Notes under the pieces: generated by a model | What the model saw: the letters and a program-made list of their open reading frames with translations, nothing else | The model's database searches: none | What the model was told of the DNA's origin: nothing | Shown here: in pieces, positions 17,874-26,522 of the stretch | Layout of the letters: each line of letters starts with the position of its first letter | Position numbering within the stretch: position 1 is the first letter of the stretch | Program-made: the position numbers and the translations under genes | Assembly: GCA_913777025.1 (NCBI GenBank) | Contig: CAJYQM010000086.1 | Span: 52,340-116,339, forward strand | Reading direction: 5' to 3' | Length of the DNA stretch: 64,000 nt | Source: an uncultured Massilia sp. | GTDB lineage: Bacteria > Pseudomonadota > Gammaproteobacteria > Burkholderiales > Burkholderiaceae_D

Positions 17874-20800
17874 ATGAACATTGCCGCTTCCCCGGCCACC
17901 ACCTTCGTGCCCTTCGACGCCCTGCAGGCCGAGACCCAAGGCGACCAGTCCCCGCTGCGCGCAGCGATCACCGCCGCCTATCGCCGCGACGAGACCGCCG
18001 CGGTGGAATGGCTGCTGTCCCAGGGTGCCCGCCCCAGCGCCGACGCCCATGCACTGGCACACCGCCTGGTATCCGCAGTGCGCCAAAAGCGCACGCGCTC
18101 GTCGGGCGTGGACGCGCTGATGCACGAATTCTCGCTGTCGTCGGAAGAGGGCGTAGCCCTGATGTGCCTGGCCGAAGCGCTGCTGCGCATCCCGGACAGC
18201 GAAACCGCCGACCGCCTGATCGCCGACAAGATCAGCCGCGGTGACTGGAAGAAGCACCTGGGCGAATCGCCGTCGCTGTTCGTGAACGCCGCCACCTGGG
18301 GTTTATTGGTGACCGGCAAGCTGGTGTCGTCCAGCAGCGAGAAGGGCCTGGGCGCCGCGCTGACGCGCCTGATCGCCAAGGGCGGCGAGCCGCTGATCCG
18401 CAAGGGCGTCGACCTGGCCATGCGCATGCTCGGCAACCAGTTCGTGACCGGCCAGACCATCGACGAAGCCTTGAAAAACAGCCGCGAGAATGAAAGCCGC
18501 GGCTACCGCTATTCCTACGACATGCTGGGCGAGGCGGCGCTGACGGAACGCGATGCGGAAAACTACCACGCCTCCTACGAAGCCGCGATCCATGCGATCG
18601 GCAAGGCTTCGAACGGCCGCGGCATCAAGGACGGCCCGGGCATCTCCATCAAACTGTCGGCGCTACACCCGCGCTACAGCCGCGCCCAGTACGCGCGCGT
18701 GATGGGAGAACTGCTGCCGCGCGTGCGCAGGCTGGTGCTGCTGGCCAAGCAGTACAACATCGGCATCAACATCGACGCCGAGGAAGCCGACCGCCTCGAG
18801 ATCTCGCTCGACATGCTGGAAGCGCTGGCATTCGATGCCGACCTTGCCGGCTTCGAGGGCATCGGCCTGGTGATCCAGGCCTACCAGAAACGCTGCCCCT
18901 TCGTGATCGACTACGTGGTGGATCTCGCGCGCCGGAGCGGCCGCAAGTTCATGGTGCGCCTGGTGAAGGGCGCCTACTGGGATGCCGAGATCAAGCGCGC
19001 GCAAGTCGACGGCCTGCCGGGCTACCCGGTCTACACGCGCAAGATGTACACCGACGTGTCCTATCTGACCTGCGCGAAGAAGCTCTTGGGCGCGACCGAT
19101 GTCATCTATGCCCAGTTCGCGACCCACAATGCGCACACCCTGTCCGTGATCTATACCTGGGCCAAGGCCGACGGCGTGTCCAACTACGAATTCCAGTGCC
19201 TGCACGGCATGGGCGAGACCCTGTACGACCAGGTCGTCGGCGCGGGCAACCTGGGTAAGGCCTGCCGCATCTATGCGCCGGTCGGTTCGCACGAGACCCT
19301 GCTGGCCTACCTGGTGCGCCGCCTGCTGGAAAACGGCGCCAACTCCTCGTTCGTGAACCAGATCGTCGACGAGAGCGTGGCGATCGACAAGCTGCTCACC
19401 GACCCATTCGAGGCCGCGCGCGCCGCCAGCTGCCTGCCGCACCCGCGCATCCCGCTGCCGGCGGCCCTGTATCCGGATGGCCGCCGCAACTCCGCCGGCC
19501 TGGACCTGGCCAACGAGAACGTGCTGGCCGAGCTGGGACGTGAACTCGGCCAGCAGCGCCAGTACCTGGCGGCGCCCCTGGTCGATGGCCAGCTGGACGC
19601 CGTGGGCGCGATCAACGTCGTGAATCCGGCGCAAGCGGCGGACATCGTCGGCCAGGTCACGGAAGCGACGGTCGGCGACGTCGATACCGCGCTGCAGGCG
19701 GCCGTCGTCGCGGCCCCAAGCTGGGAAGCGCTGGGTGCGGGCGCCCGCGCCGACATCCTGCTGCGCGTGGGCGACTTGTTCGAACAGCAGCAGATGGAGC
19801 TGATGGCGCTGGCCGTGCGCGAAGCGGGCAAATCGCTGCCGAACGCAATCGCCGAGATCCGCGAGGCGGTCGACTTCCTGCGCTATTACGCGGCCGAAGT
19901 CCGCACCAGCGGCGATACCAGGGCACTGGGTCCGGTAACGTGCATCAGCCCCTGGAACTTCCCGCTGGCGATTTTCACGGGCCAGGTGGCGGCCGCGCTG
20001 GCCGCCGGCAACGTCGTGCTGGCCAAGCCGGCCGAGCAGACCCCCTTGATCGCCTGGCGCGCCGTGCAGCTGTTCCATGCCGCCGGCGTGCCGGCCGGCG
20101 TGCTGCAGCTGCTGCCGGGCCGCGGAGAAACGGTCGGCGCCGCGCTGACATCCGACGCGCGCGTCAAAGCCGTCATCTTCACCGGCTCGACCGAAGTCGC
20201 GCAATTGATCAACCGCACCCTGGCCAAGCGCGCAAGCGAAGAGGGCTGCGACATCCCCTTGATCGCGGAAACCGGCGGCCAGAACGCGCTGATCGTCGAT
20301 TCCTCGGCGCTGCCGGAGCAGGTGGTGCAGGACGTGGTCAGTTCGGCTTTCGACAGCGCCGGCCAGCGCTGCTCGGCGCTGCGCGTGCTGTTCCTGCAGG
20401 AAGACATCGCGGATAAAACCATCACCATGCTCAAGGGTGCGATGCAGGAGCTGCGCGTCGGCGTGCCGGACCGCCTGGCCACCGACATCGGCCCCGTGAT
20501 CGACGCCGAGGCGCAGGGCAACCTGCTGGGCCACATCGAGCGCATGCGCGGCACTGCGAAACAACATTTTTCGCTGCCGCTGCCGGCCGAACTGCAGGCG
20601 CAGGGCACCTTCGTGCCGCCGACCGTGCTCGAGATCGGTTCGATGGCGGAACTCCAGCGTGAAGTGTTCGGTCCAGTGCTGCACATCGTGCGCTACCGCC
20701 GCGCGGACCTGGCGCAGGTCGTCGACACCATCAATGCCACCGGCTACGGCCTGACCCTGGGCGTGCATTCGCGCATCGACGAGACCATCGATTTCATCAC

Positions 20801-21515
20801 GGCGCGCGCCCACGTCGGCAACATCTACGTGAACCGCAACATCGTCGGCGCCGTCGTCGGCGTCCAGCCCTTCGGCGGCGAAGGCAAGTCCGGCACCGGC
20901 CCGAAAGCCGGCGGCCCGCTCTACCTGAAGCGCCTGCAACGGGATGCGGCACCGCTGCTGGCGCACGAGCGCCGCAGCAATGCCGCGCTAGATGCGCTGC
21001 TGGCCTGGGCCCGCGCCAACGGCCAGGCGCATATCGCCACGCTGGCCGACGGCTACATGCAGACCACGCTGGACGGCGTCGAGATCGACTTGCCGGGCCC
21101 GACCGGCGAGCGCAACCGTCTCGATTTCGTGGCGCGCGGCACCGTGCTGTGCGCGGCGCATTCGGACGCCGGCCTGCTGAACCAGCTGGCGGCGGCATTC
21201 GCGACCGGCAACCGCGCGCTGGTGCTGGCCCAGGCTGGCCTGCCCGCCGGCCTGCCGGCCGAGGCGACGGCACGCCTGCGCGTCGTCAAGGCGGCCGAGC
21301 TGGATGGCCTCGACTTCGCGATGGCGCTGGTCGAAGCCGGCCTGCCGGGCCAGCTGCAGCAAACGCTGGCGGCACGCCAGGGCGCCATCGTCGGCATCCT
21401 GGACACCCGGGCCGATGCGCCGGTCGCCCTGTGGCGCCTGGTGGCCGAACGCGCCGTCTGCGTCAACACGACCGCGGCTGGCGGTAACGCAAGCCTCATG
21501 ACGATCGAGGTGTGA
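17874..21515 (+). CDS. putA: Bifunctional proline dehydrogenase / L-glutamate gamma-semialdehyde dehydrogenase
   Basis: A 1213-residue peripheral membrane flavoenzyme oxidising proline to glutamate in two steps, with electrons going to the quinone pool. The FAD-dependent PRODH barrel occupies about 180-500, including the KGAYWDAEIKRAQ and FATHNAHT segments. The NAD-dependent aldehyde dehydrogenase follows at about 570-1030, with SPWNFPLAIFTGQ, the ETGGQNA motif and the catalytic Cys in QRCSALR. A C-terminal ALDH-like arm completes it. The 1320-residue E. coli form begins with a ribbon-helix-helix repressor domain; that is absent here, so this is a non-autoregulating PutA. It is divergent from an Lrp-type gene. 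Confidence 0.97.
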   Translation: MNIAASPATTFVPFDALQAETQGDQSPLRAAITAAYRRDETAAVEWLLSQGARPSADAHALAHRLVSAVRQKRTRSSGVDALMHEFSLSSEEGVALMCLAEALLRIPDSETADRLIADKISRGDWKKHLGESPSLFVNAATWGLLVTGKLVSSSSEKGLGAALTRLIAKGGEPLIRKGVDLAMRMLGNQFVTGQTIDEALKNSRENESRGYRYSYDMLGEAALTERDAENYHASYEAAIHAIGKASNGRGIKDGPGISIKLSALHPRYSRAQYARVMGELLPRVRRLVLLAKQYNIGINIDAEEADRLEISLDMLEALAFDADLAGFEGIGLVIQAYQKRCPFVIDYVVDLARRSGRKFMVRLVKGAYWDAEIKRAQVDGLPGYPVYTRKMYTDVSYLTCAKKLLGATDVIYAQFATHNAHTLSVIYTWAKADGVSNYEFQCLHGMGETLYDQVVGAGNLGKACRIYAPVGSHETLLAYLVRRLLENGANSSFVNQIVDESVAIDKLLTDPFEAARAASCLPHPRIPLPAALYPDGRRNSAGLDLANENVLAELGRELGQQRQYLAAPLVDGQLDAVGAINVVNPAQAADIVGQVTEATVGDVDTALQAAVVAAPSWEALGAGARADILLRVGDLFEQQQMELMALAVREAGKSLPNAIAEIREAVDFLRYYAAEVRTSGDTRALGPVTCISPWNFPLAIFTGQVAAALAAGNVVLAKPAEQTPLIAWRAVQLFHAAGVPAGVLQLLPGRGETVGAALTSDARVKAVIFTGSTEVAQLINRTLAKRASEEGCDIPLIAETGGQNALIVDSSALPEQVVQDVVSSAFDSAGQRCSALRVLFLQEDIADKTITMLKGAMQELRVGVPDRLATDIGPVIDAEAQGNLLGHIERMRGTAKQHFSLPLPAELQAQGTFVPPTVLEIGSMAELQREVFGPVLHIVRYRRADLAQVVDTINATGYGLTLGVHSRIDETIDFITARAHVGNIYVNRNIVGAVVGVQPFGGEGKSGTGPKAGGPLYLKRLQRDAAPLLAHERRSNAALDALLAWARANGQAHIATLADGYMQTTLDGVEIDLPGPTGERNRLDFVARGTVLCAAHSDAGLLNQLAAAFATGNRALVLAQAGLPAGLPAEATARLRVVKAAELDGLDFAMALVEAGLPGQLQQTLAARQGAIVGILDTRADAPVALWRLVAERAVCVNTTAAGGNASLMTIEV

Positions 21516-21582
21516 TCCACGGGGACGCCGGTCGTGCTGTAGTCCTGTAGTTTTCAATATCCCGTAAAACTTGGAGGAAGAC

Positions 21583-22698
21583 ATGTTGATTGGCGTTCCC
21601 AAAGAGATCAAGAACAACGAGTACCGGGTCGGGCTCACGCCGCCCAGCGTGCACGAGCTGGTGGCGCGTGGCCACCAGGTCATCGTGCAGGCCGGCGCCG
21701 GGGCCGAGATCGGCCTGGCCGACGAGCAGTACGTGGCGGCTGGCGCCACCCTGATTCACGCCGCGCCCGAGATCTTCGGGCAGGCCGACATGATCGTGAA
21801 GGTCAAGGAACCGCAGCCAGCCGAATGCGCGATGCTGCGTCCAGGACAAATCCTGTACACCTATCTGCACCTGGCGCCGGATCCGGAGCAGACCGCGGCG
21901 CTGGTCGAATCGGGGGCGGTCTGCATCGCCTATGAAACCATCACCGGTGCCGGCGGCGGCTTGCCGCTGCTGGCGCCGATGAGCGAGGTGGCGGGGCGGA
22001 TGGCGATCCAGGCCGGCGCCAGCCACCTGGAAAAGTCGAAGGGCGGCATGGGCCTGCTGCTGGGCGGCGTGCCGGGCGTGGCGGCGGGGCACGTGGTGAT
22101 CCTCGGCGCCGGCGTGGTCGGCACCAATGCGCTGCAAATGGCCATGGGCACGGGTGCCCGCGTTACCGTGCTCGATAAAAACGTCGACCGCCTGCGCCAG
22201 CTCGACCTGGTCTACGGCAACCGTATTTCCACTCTGTATTCGAATGCCCACGCGATCGAGGAAGCGGTGCTGTCGGCCGACCTGGTGATCGGCGGCGTGC
22301 TGGTGCCGGGCGCCGCGGCGCCGAAGCTGGTCACGCGCGCCATGGTGTCGCGCATGAAGGCGGGGTCGGTCGTGGTCGACGTGGCGATCGACCAGGGTGG
22401 CTGCTTCGAGACCTCGCATCCGACCACCCACGCCGATCCGACCTTCGTCGTCGACGGCGTCGTGCACTACTGCGTGGCCAACATGCCGGGCGCGGTGGCA
22501 AGGACGTCGACCTTTGCCCTGAACAACGCCACCATCGGCCACGCCATCGCGCTGGCGAACAAAGGCTGGCAGCAGGCGCTGCGCGACGATCCGCACCTGA
22601 AGGCGGGCCTGAACGTCTGCCAGGGCAAGATCACGCACCAGGCCGTGGCCTGGGACCTGGGCTACGACTACGTGCCGGCCGACACCCTGCTGGCCTGA
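21583..22698 (+). CDS. ald: Alanine dehydrogenase
   Basis: A 371-residue NAD-dependent enzyme converting L-alanine to pyruvate and ammonium, exactly the family length. [21 protein letters not shown] is the canonical start, the catalytic Lys and His lie in VKVKEPQ and YTYLHLAPD, and the NAD loop is [12 protein letters not shown] (about 171-182). GGAGGAAGAC precedes ATG 21583, and the in-frame TTG at 21571 overlaps that site. It follows putA by 67 bases, pairing proline with alanine catabolism. Its 3' end overlaps the convergent nucleosidase gene by 31 bases. Confidence 0.97.
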   Translation: MLIGVPKEIKNNEYRVGLTPPSVHELVARGHQVIVQAGAGAEIGLADEQYVAAGATLIHAAPEIFGQADMIVKVKEPQPAECAMLRPGQILYTYLHLAPDPEQTAALVESGAVCIAYETITGAGGGLPLLAPMSEVAGRMAIQAGASHLEKSKGGMGLLLGGVPGVAAGHVVILGAGVVGTNALQMAMGTGARVTVLDKNVDRLRQLDLVYGNRISTLYSNAHAIEEAVLSADLVIGGVLVPGAAAPKLVTRAMVSRMKAGSVVVDVAIDQGGCFETSHPTTHADPTFVVDGVVHYCVANMPGAVARTSTFALNNATIGHAIALANKGWQQALRDDPHLKAGLNVCQGKITHQAVAWDLGYDYVPADTLLA

Positions 22699-23462
22699 TT
22701 CGAACTTGCCGCCAGTTCGCGGCAGAACTGCCTGACGATATAAAACGCATAACGCGCGGCCACCGATTTCACGAAGCGCATGAAATCGGTGGCCGCGTTT
22801 TCGTTGGCGTTGTCGGAAATCGTGCGGATCACGCCGAACGGGATCCCGAGCTCGAAACACACCTGCGCCACGGCGGCGCCTTCCATCTCCACCGCCAGCA
22901 AACCCGGCAAAGCCTCGCCAAGGGCCTTTATACGCTCCCTGCCGTTCACGAACTGGTCACCGCTGGCGATGAGGCCCCGATGCAGCCGAGGCGCCTGGAG
23001 CGCGAATACGGCCTGTTCTTCGCTATCGATGACTTCCGCGAACTCGGTGTCGAGAAACGCCTGGGTGGCGTGGCCGAGCTGAAGCGCCAGCTGGCGGTCC
23101 GACAGGAAGTGGGTCTGCCCGGTCAGCGGCACCTCGTGGCGCGGGAACAGGGGACTGGCATCCATGTCGTGCTGGACCAGGGATTCGGCCACCACGACGT
23201 CGCCGACACGGATCGATGGGTCGCCGCTGCCGGCCACGCCGGTGAAGACGATGTGGGTAACACCGAACTTCTCCACAAGCAAAGTCGCCGTCATGGCAGC
23301 GGCAACCTTGCCAATTCGCGATAAAACGCACACAGCGTCGATTTCCCACAGTTTACCTAGCCAGACCTCACGCATGCCATGGATGAGCTTGTAGGGGCCT
23401 TCCATGGCTTCCACGAGGCCTTGCTGTTCTTCGTGCAGAGCGCTGATGATGCCGAGTCGCAT
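22668..23462 (-). CDS. 5'-methylthioadenosine/S-adenosylhomocysteine nucleosidase-like protein
   Basis: A 264-residue member of the PNP/UDP phosphorylase fold. GIISALHEEQ (4-13) is the MtnN opening with its conserved Glu. VFTGVAGSGDPSIRVGDVVV, SGDQFV, AVEMEGAAVAQVC (purine and ribose contacts) and the catalytic Asp in RTISDNANE are all present. Canonical MtnN is about 230 residues; extra length lies mid-protein and at the C-terminus. The activity would recycle MTA/SAH by depurination. It is convergent with ald, overlapping it by 31 bases, and its start abuts the gene-free origin-like region. The substrate could differ from MTA, so no symbol is given. Confidence 0.85.
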   Translation of the reverse strand: MRLGIISALHEEQQGLVEAMEGPYKLIHGMREVWLGKLWEIDAVCVLSRIGKVAAAMTATLLVEKFGVTHIVFTGVAGSGDPSIRVGDVVVAESLVQHDMDASPLFPRHEVPLTGQTHFLSDRQLALQLGHATQAFLDTEFAEVIDSEEQAVFALQAPRLHRGLIASGDQFVNGRERIKALGEALPGLLAVEMEGAAVAQVCFELGIPFGVIRTISDNANENAATDFMRFVKSVAARYAFYIVRQFCRELAASSNQASRVSAGT

Positions 23463-23649
23463 AGTTAACCTTGTCCTGGATGCGTTAACAGCCGTATACG
23501 CATGGTTTACGCCGGATGTTAAACATGGTGTTTAGAAACGATGTATACGCGTTAACGGTGTCGATGTTAACGGGCACGCAGGACGTATATCTGCCTGCGC
23601 TGCGTCTTGCACGCCACTTGTCCTGTCTTTGCTTTAGTAAACCAAGGAT

Positions 23650-23858
23650 GTATATAAAAACTGGTAGTAGATAGTAAACGGCGATCCCTTCTGTGGATAA
23701 AGCCGGTTTTGCCTAGCGCATCAATGGTTTACGGTGCTTCGGATCTGCTGGAAAAACATTGTATCTGAGCAGGACATTAACTGGACAAAAAGCGGCGTTA
23801 ACCAGAAAAGTGCTGTTCTGCACATCCGATCCTGTGGATATGCAGGTGTTTTTCCACA
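23650..23858 (+). repeat. Origin repeat unit 1
   Basis: A 209-bp unit. In order: TATATAAAAACTGG, TAG triplets (23665-23677), a 14-base spacer, perfect DnaA box TGTGGATAA (23692-23700), ATTAACTGGACAAAAAGCGG, GATCC, TGTGGATAT (23833-23841) and TTTTCCACA (23850-23858). Confidence 0.75.
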
Positions 23859-24103
23859 GTCGAGCCGGATTCCAGCGGTTTTTCGCTGTTTTTCAGTAAA
23901 GGGCTGCCCTGTTTTGCAAGCTGGACCGTATGCACACCCGCGGCCAGCTTCCCTGCGATGCGTTCGCATCGCGTTCTTCCTGTAGACAAAAAAAGCGGGC
24001 AGGCCGAAGGCTTTGCCGTCAGTCCGTATCTTGACGGTCTTTGCCCTGGCGAGCCGGGTTTGTCCACGCGCGTACGCGTTGCCTGTATTAGTTAACTTGA
24101 ATA

Positions 24104-24310
24104 GATATATAAAACTGGTAGTGATAGTAAACGCGGGCCGCGTTGTGGATAAAGCCGGTTTACTCAACAGGCTCAAGGGTTTACGTAGCAACGAAGGCGC
24201 TGAACAAGACTTGTGTCTGGCGAGGACGTTAACTGGACAAAAAGCGGGCAGTGCACAAATCCGGCAGTTCCGCACATTCGATCCTGTGGATATGCATGGG
24301 TTTATCCACA
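24104..24310 (+). repeat. Origin repeat unit 2
   Basis: A 207-bp unit with the same order as unit 1: ATATATAAAACTGG, TAG-TGA-TAG-TAA triplets (24119-24130), DnaA box TGTGGATAA (24144-24152), GTTAACTGGACAAAAAGCGG, TGTGGATAT (24285-24293) and perfect TTATCCACA (24302-24310). Box-to-box distances are 141 and 17, identical to unit 1. Confidence 0.78.
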
Positions 24311-24499
24311 ATCGCTGACGAAAAAGCATGTCTGCACCTTGCCGATACGGTTTGAAGACCGGGTTTTGCAGACCCGAGATCAGGCGATGCGATCGAAGCC
24401 GTGTTCGATGCCGCGATCGTCGGACTGGCCGAAGCCGGTTTTTTTTTGGCCCGACGCCGGATTCGAAAGCGGGGTCGTCAGGTTTACAACCAAAAGCTT

Positions 24500-24707
24500 G
24501 TATACAGAATGATGGTAATAGTTAACGTACCTGCTCTTCTGTGGATAAACCCGGTTTTGTCCACAAGATCAGGCGTTTACGTGTCGCATAAGCCGGTGGG
24601 CCGACTCTGTATGTGCCTGGTGGAAAAATTGGACAAAAATCGGCGTGGTGGAAAAAAGCCGGTTTCCTCACATTCGATACCTGTGGATATACAAATGCTT
24701 ATCCACA
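24500..24707 (+). repeat. Origin repeat unit 3
   Basis: A 208-bp unit, the most diverged upstream. It has GTATACAGAATGATGG, TAA-TAG (24516-24521), DnaA box TGTGGATAA (24540-24548), an extra TTGTCCACA (24557-24565), TTGGACAAAAATCGG, TGTGGATAT (24682-24690) and perfect TTATCCACA (24699-24707). Distances are 142 and 17. Confidence 0.75.
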
Positions 24708-24875
24708 GCGCATGAACCCTCGTTCAAGGCTTGATCATCTGGTAAGCTTGCTCAACCGAAGCACGTCCGAAGTCGACTTTGCACAGATCGTGAGGCCTAC
24801 CATGGTGTTCCGCATGCTGTCGAAATTGCCGTTGCTGCATCCCGCTCACGTTAACGCCACTCTTCCACCCAGCCT

Positions 24876-26522
24876 TTGACGGGCCGGCGCGTGGAATCCG
24901 CGGGCGACTACGATTACGTCATCGTCGGTGCCGGCACGTCCGGCTGCGTGCTGGCCAACCGCCTGAGCCGCAATCCCGGCAAGCAAGTCCTGCTGATCGA
25001 AGCCGGCGGCCGCGACGATTACCTGTGGATCCACATCCCGGTCGGCTACCTGTATTGCATCGGCAATCCGCGCACCGACTGGCTGTTCCGCACCGAGGCC
25101 GATCCCGGCCTGGCTGGCCGCGCGCTGATTTATCCACGTGGGAAAGTGCTCGGCGGAAGTTCGTCGATCAACGGCATGATCTACATGCGCGGCCAGGCCG
25201 GCGATTACGATCGCTGGGCCGAACTCAGCGGCGATGCATCCTGGCGCTGGGAGAACGTGTTGCCGGTATTCAAGCGCAGCGAAGACCACCATGGCGGTGA
25301 AAACGGCATCCACGGCAGCGGCGGCGAATGGCGCGTGGAGCGCCAGCGCCTGTCCTGGAAAATCCTGGACGCGTTTCGCCAGGCCGCAGCCCAGACCGGC
25401 ATCGCCCCGATCACCGATTTCAATGGCGGCGACAATGCCGGCTGTGCCTATTTCGAAGTCAACCAGCGCCGCGGCATCCGTTTGAACACGGCGCGCGCCT
25501 TCCTGAAACCGGCCGCGATGCGGCCGAATTTGACCATCATGACCGGCTGCCATGTCGAGCGTCTGCTGCTCGAGGATACGGGGCAGGGCGTGGTTTGCCG
25601 CGGCGTCCATTTCACGGGCGGCGGCAAGGCGTTCACGGCCACGGCGCGCCGCGAAACACTGCTGGCCGCCGGCGCCATCGGTTCACCGCACATTTTGCAG
25701 TTGTCCGGGATCGGGCCGGCGCCCTTGTTGCACGCCCACGGCATCGCGCCGCGGGTCGACCTGCCCGGCGTCGGCGAGAATTTGCAGGATCATTTGCAGC
25801 TGCGCATGGTCTACCGCATCACCGGCGCGCGCTCGCTGAACACGACGGCCGCGACCTGGTACGGCAAGGCCAGGATCGGGCTGCAATACCTGTTCACGCA
25901 AAGCGGGCCGATGTCGATGGCGCCGTCGCAGCTGGGCGCCTTCGCCCGTTCCGATGCGGATCAAGCCACGCCCAACCTGCAATACCACGTGCAACCGCTG
26001 TCCCTGGAAAAATTCGGCGACCCGCTGCACGGTTTTCCGGCCTTCACCGCCAGCGTCTGCAACCTGCGTCCGAGCTCGCGCGGCCACGTGCGCATCGCCT
26101 CCAGCGACAGTCACGCGCCGCCAAAAATCACGCCGAATTACCTCAGCACGCAGCAAGACCGCAAGGTGGCGGCCGACGCGCTGGCCCTGACCCGGCGCAT
26201 CGTGGGCGCACCGGCGCTGGCGAAATACCGGCCCGAAGAGTTCAAGCCGGGGCCGCATTACCGCAGCGAGGAAGAGCTGGCCGAAGCCGCCGGCCTGATC
26301 GGCACCACGATTTTCCACCCGGTCGGCACCTGCCGCATGGGCGGCGGCCACGATCCGCTGGCCGTGGTCGACAGCCGGCTGCGCGTGAAAGGGGTAAGCG
26401 GATTGCGTGTGGTCGATGCCTCGGTCATGCCTTGTATAACCTCGGGCAACACGAATTCGCCGACGCTGATGATTGCGGAAAAGACGGCGGGGCACATCCT
26501 GGAAGAGGAGAGGGCGCCATGA
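24876..26522 (+). CDS. GMC family FAD-dependent alcohol/choline dehydrogenase-like oxidoreductase
   Basis: A flavoprotein of up to 548 residues. The FAD loop YVIVGAGTSGCVLANRLS (about 14-31), the GMC signature GKVLGGSSSINGMIYMRG (about 89-106), the active-site His in HPVGTCRMG (about 486-494) and the closing NTNSPTLMIAEK are present. Such enzymes oxidise primary alcohols to aldehydes. The start is uncertain: TTG 24876, or GTG 24891 closer to the FAD loop. It opens a seven-gene operon (overlap ATGA with the next gene), so its substrate is probably what the transporter imports. Choline itself is not implied. Confidence 0.9.
   Translation: MTGRRVESAGDYDYVIVGAGTSGCVLANRLSRNPGKQVLLIEAGGRDDYLWIHIPVGYLYCIGNPRTDWLFRTEADPGLAGRALIYPRGKVLGGSSSINGMIYMRGQAGDYDRWAELSGDASWRWENVLPVFKRSEDHHGGENGIHGSGGEWRVERQRLSWKILDAFRQAAAQTGIAPITDFNGGDNAGCAYFEVNQRRGIRLNTARAFLKPAAMRPNLTIMTGCHVERLLLEDTGQGVVCRGVHFTGGGKAFTATARRETLLAAGAIGSPHILQLSGIGPAPLLHAHGIAPRVDLPGVGENLQDHLQLRMVYRITGARSLNTTAATWYGKARIGLQYLFTQSGPMSMAPSQLGAFARSDADQATPNLQYHVQPLSLEKFGDPLHGFPAFTASVCNLRPSSRGHVRIASSDSHAPPKITPNYLSTQQDRKVAADALALTRRIVGAPALAKYRPEEFKPGPHYRSEEELAEAAGLIGTTIFHPVGTCRMGGGHDPLAVVDSRLRVKGVSGLRVVDASVMPCITSGNTNSPTLMIAEKTAGHILEEERAP

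Larger units (their letters stand above)
23463..24875. other. oriC: Probable replication origin region (oriC-like), gene-free
   Basis: 1.4 kb with no credible gene and lower GC than its flanks. It holds five perfect DnaA boxes (23692, 24144, 24302, 24540, 24699) and five one-mismatch boxes (23833, 23850, 24285, 24557, 24682), organised as three diverged repeats. AT-rich stretches, TAG-triplet runs and nine GTTAAC motifs are also present. The two parS sites and parAB lie 8-14 kb to the right, as expected near an origin. The dnaA gene is not in the window, so a DnaA-titration or DnaA-reactivation locus is the main alternative. Confidence 0.72.

Noticed and set aside
18663-20966. 767-codon open frame on the minus strand
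   Set aside because: Lies wholly antisense to putA, whose catalytic motifs are intact. Composition is that of a GC-rich shadow frame.
23721-24512. Several 80-200-codon open frames inside the origin-like region
   Set aside because: They cross the DnaA boxes, have no ribosome sites or family resemblance, and the equivalent frames are not kept between the three repeat units.
23463-24875. CRISPR array as an explanation for the repeats
   Set aside because: Only three long, diverged units spaced by 189-245 bases; no short identical repeats, spacers or cas genes.
25130-25138. TTATCCACG resembling a DnaA box
   Set aside because: One mismatch and inside the GMC coding sequence without companions at the conserved spacing; probably chance.
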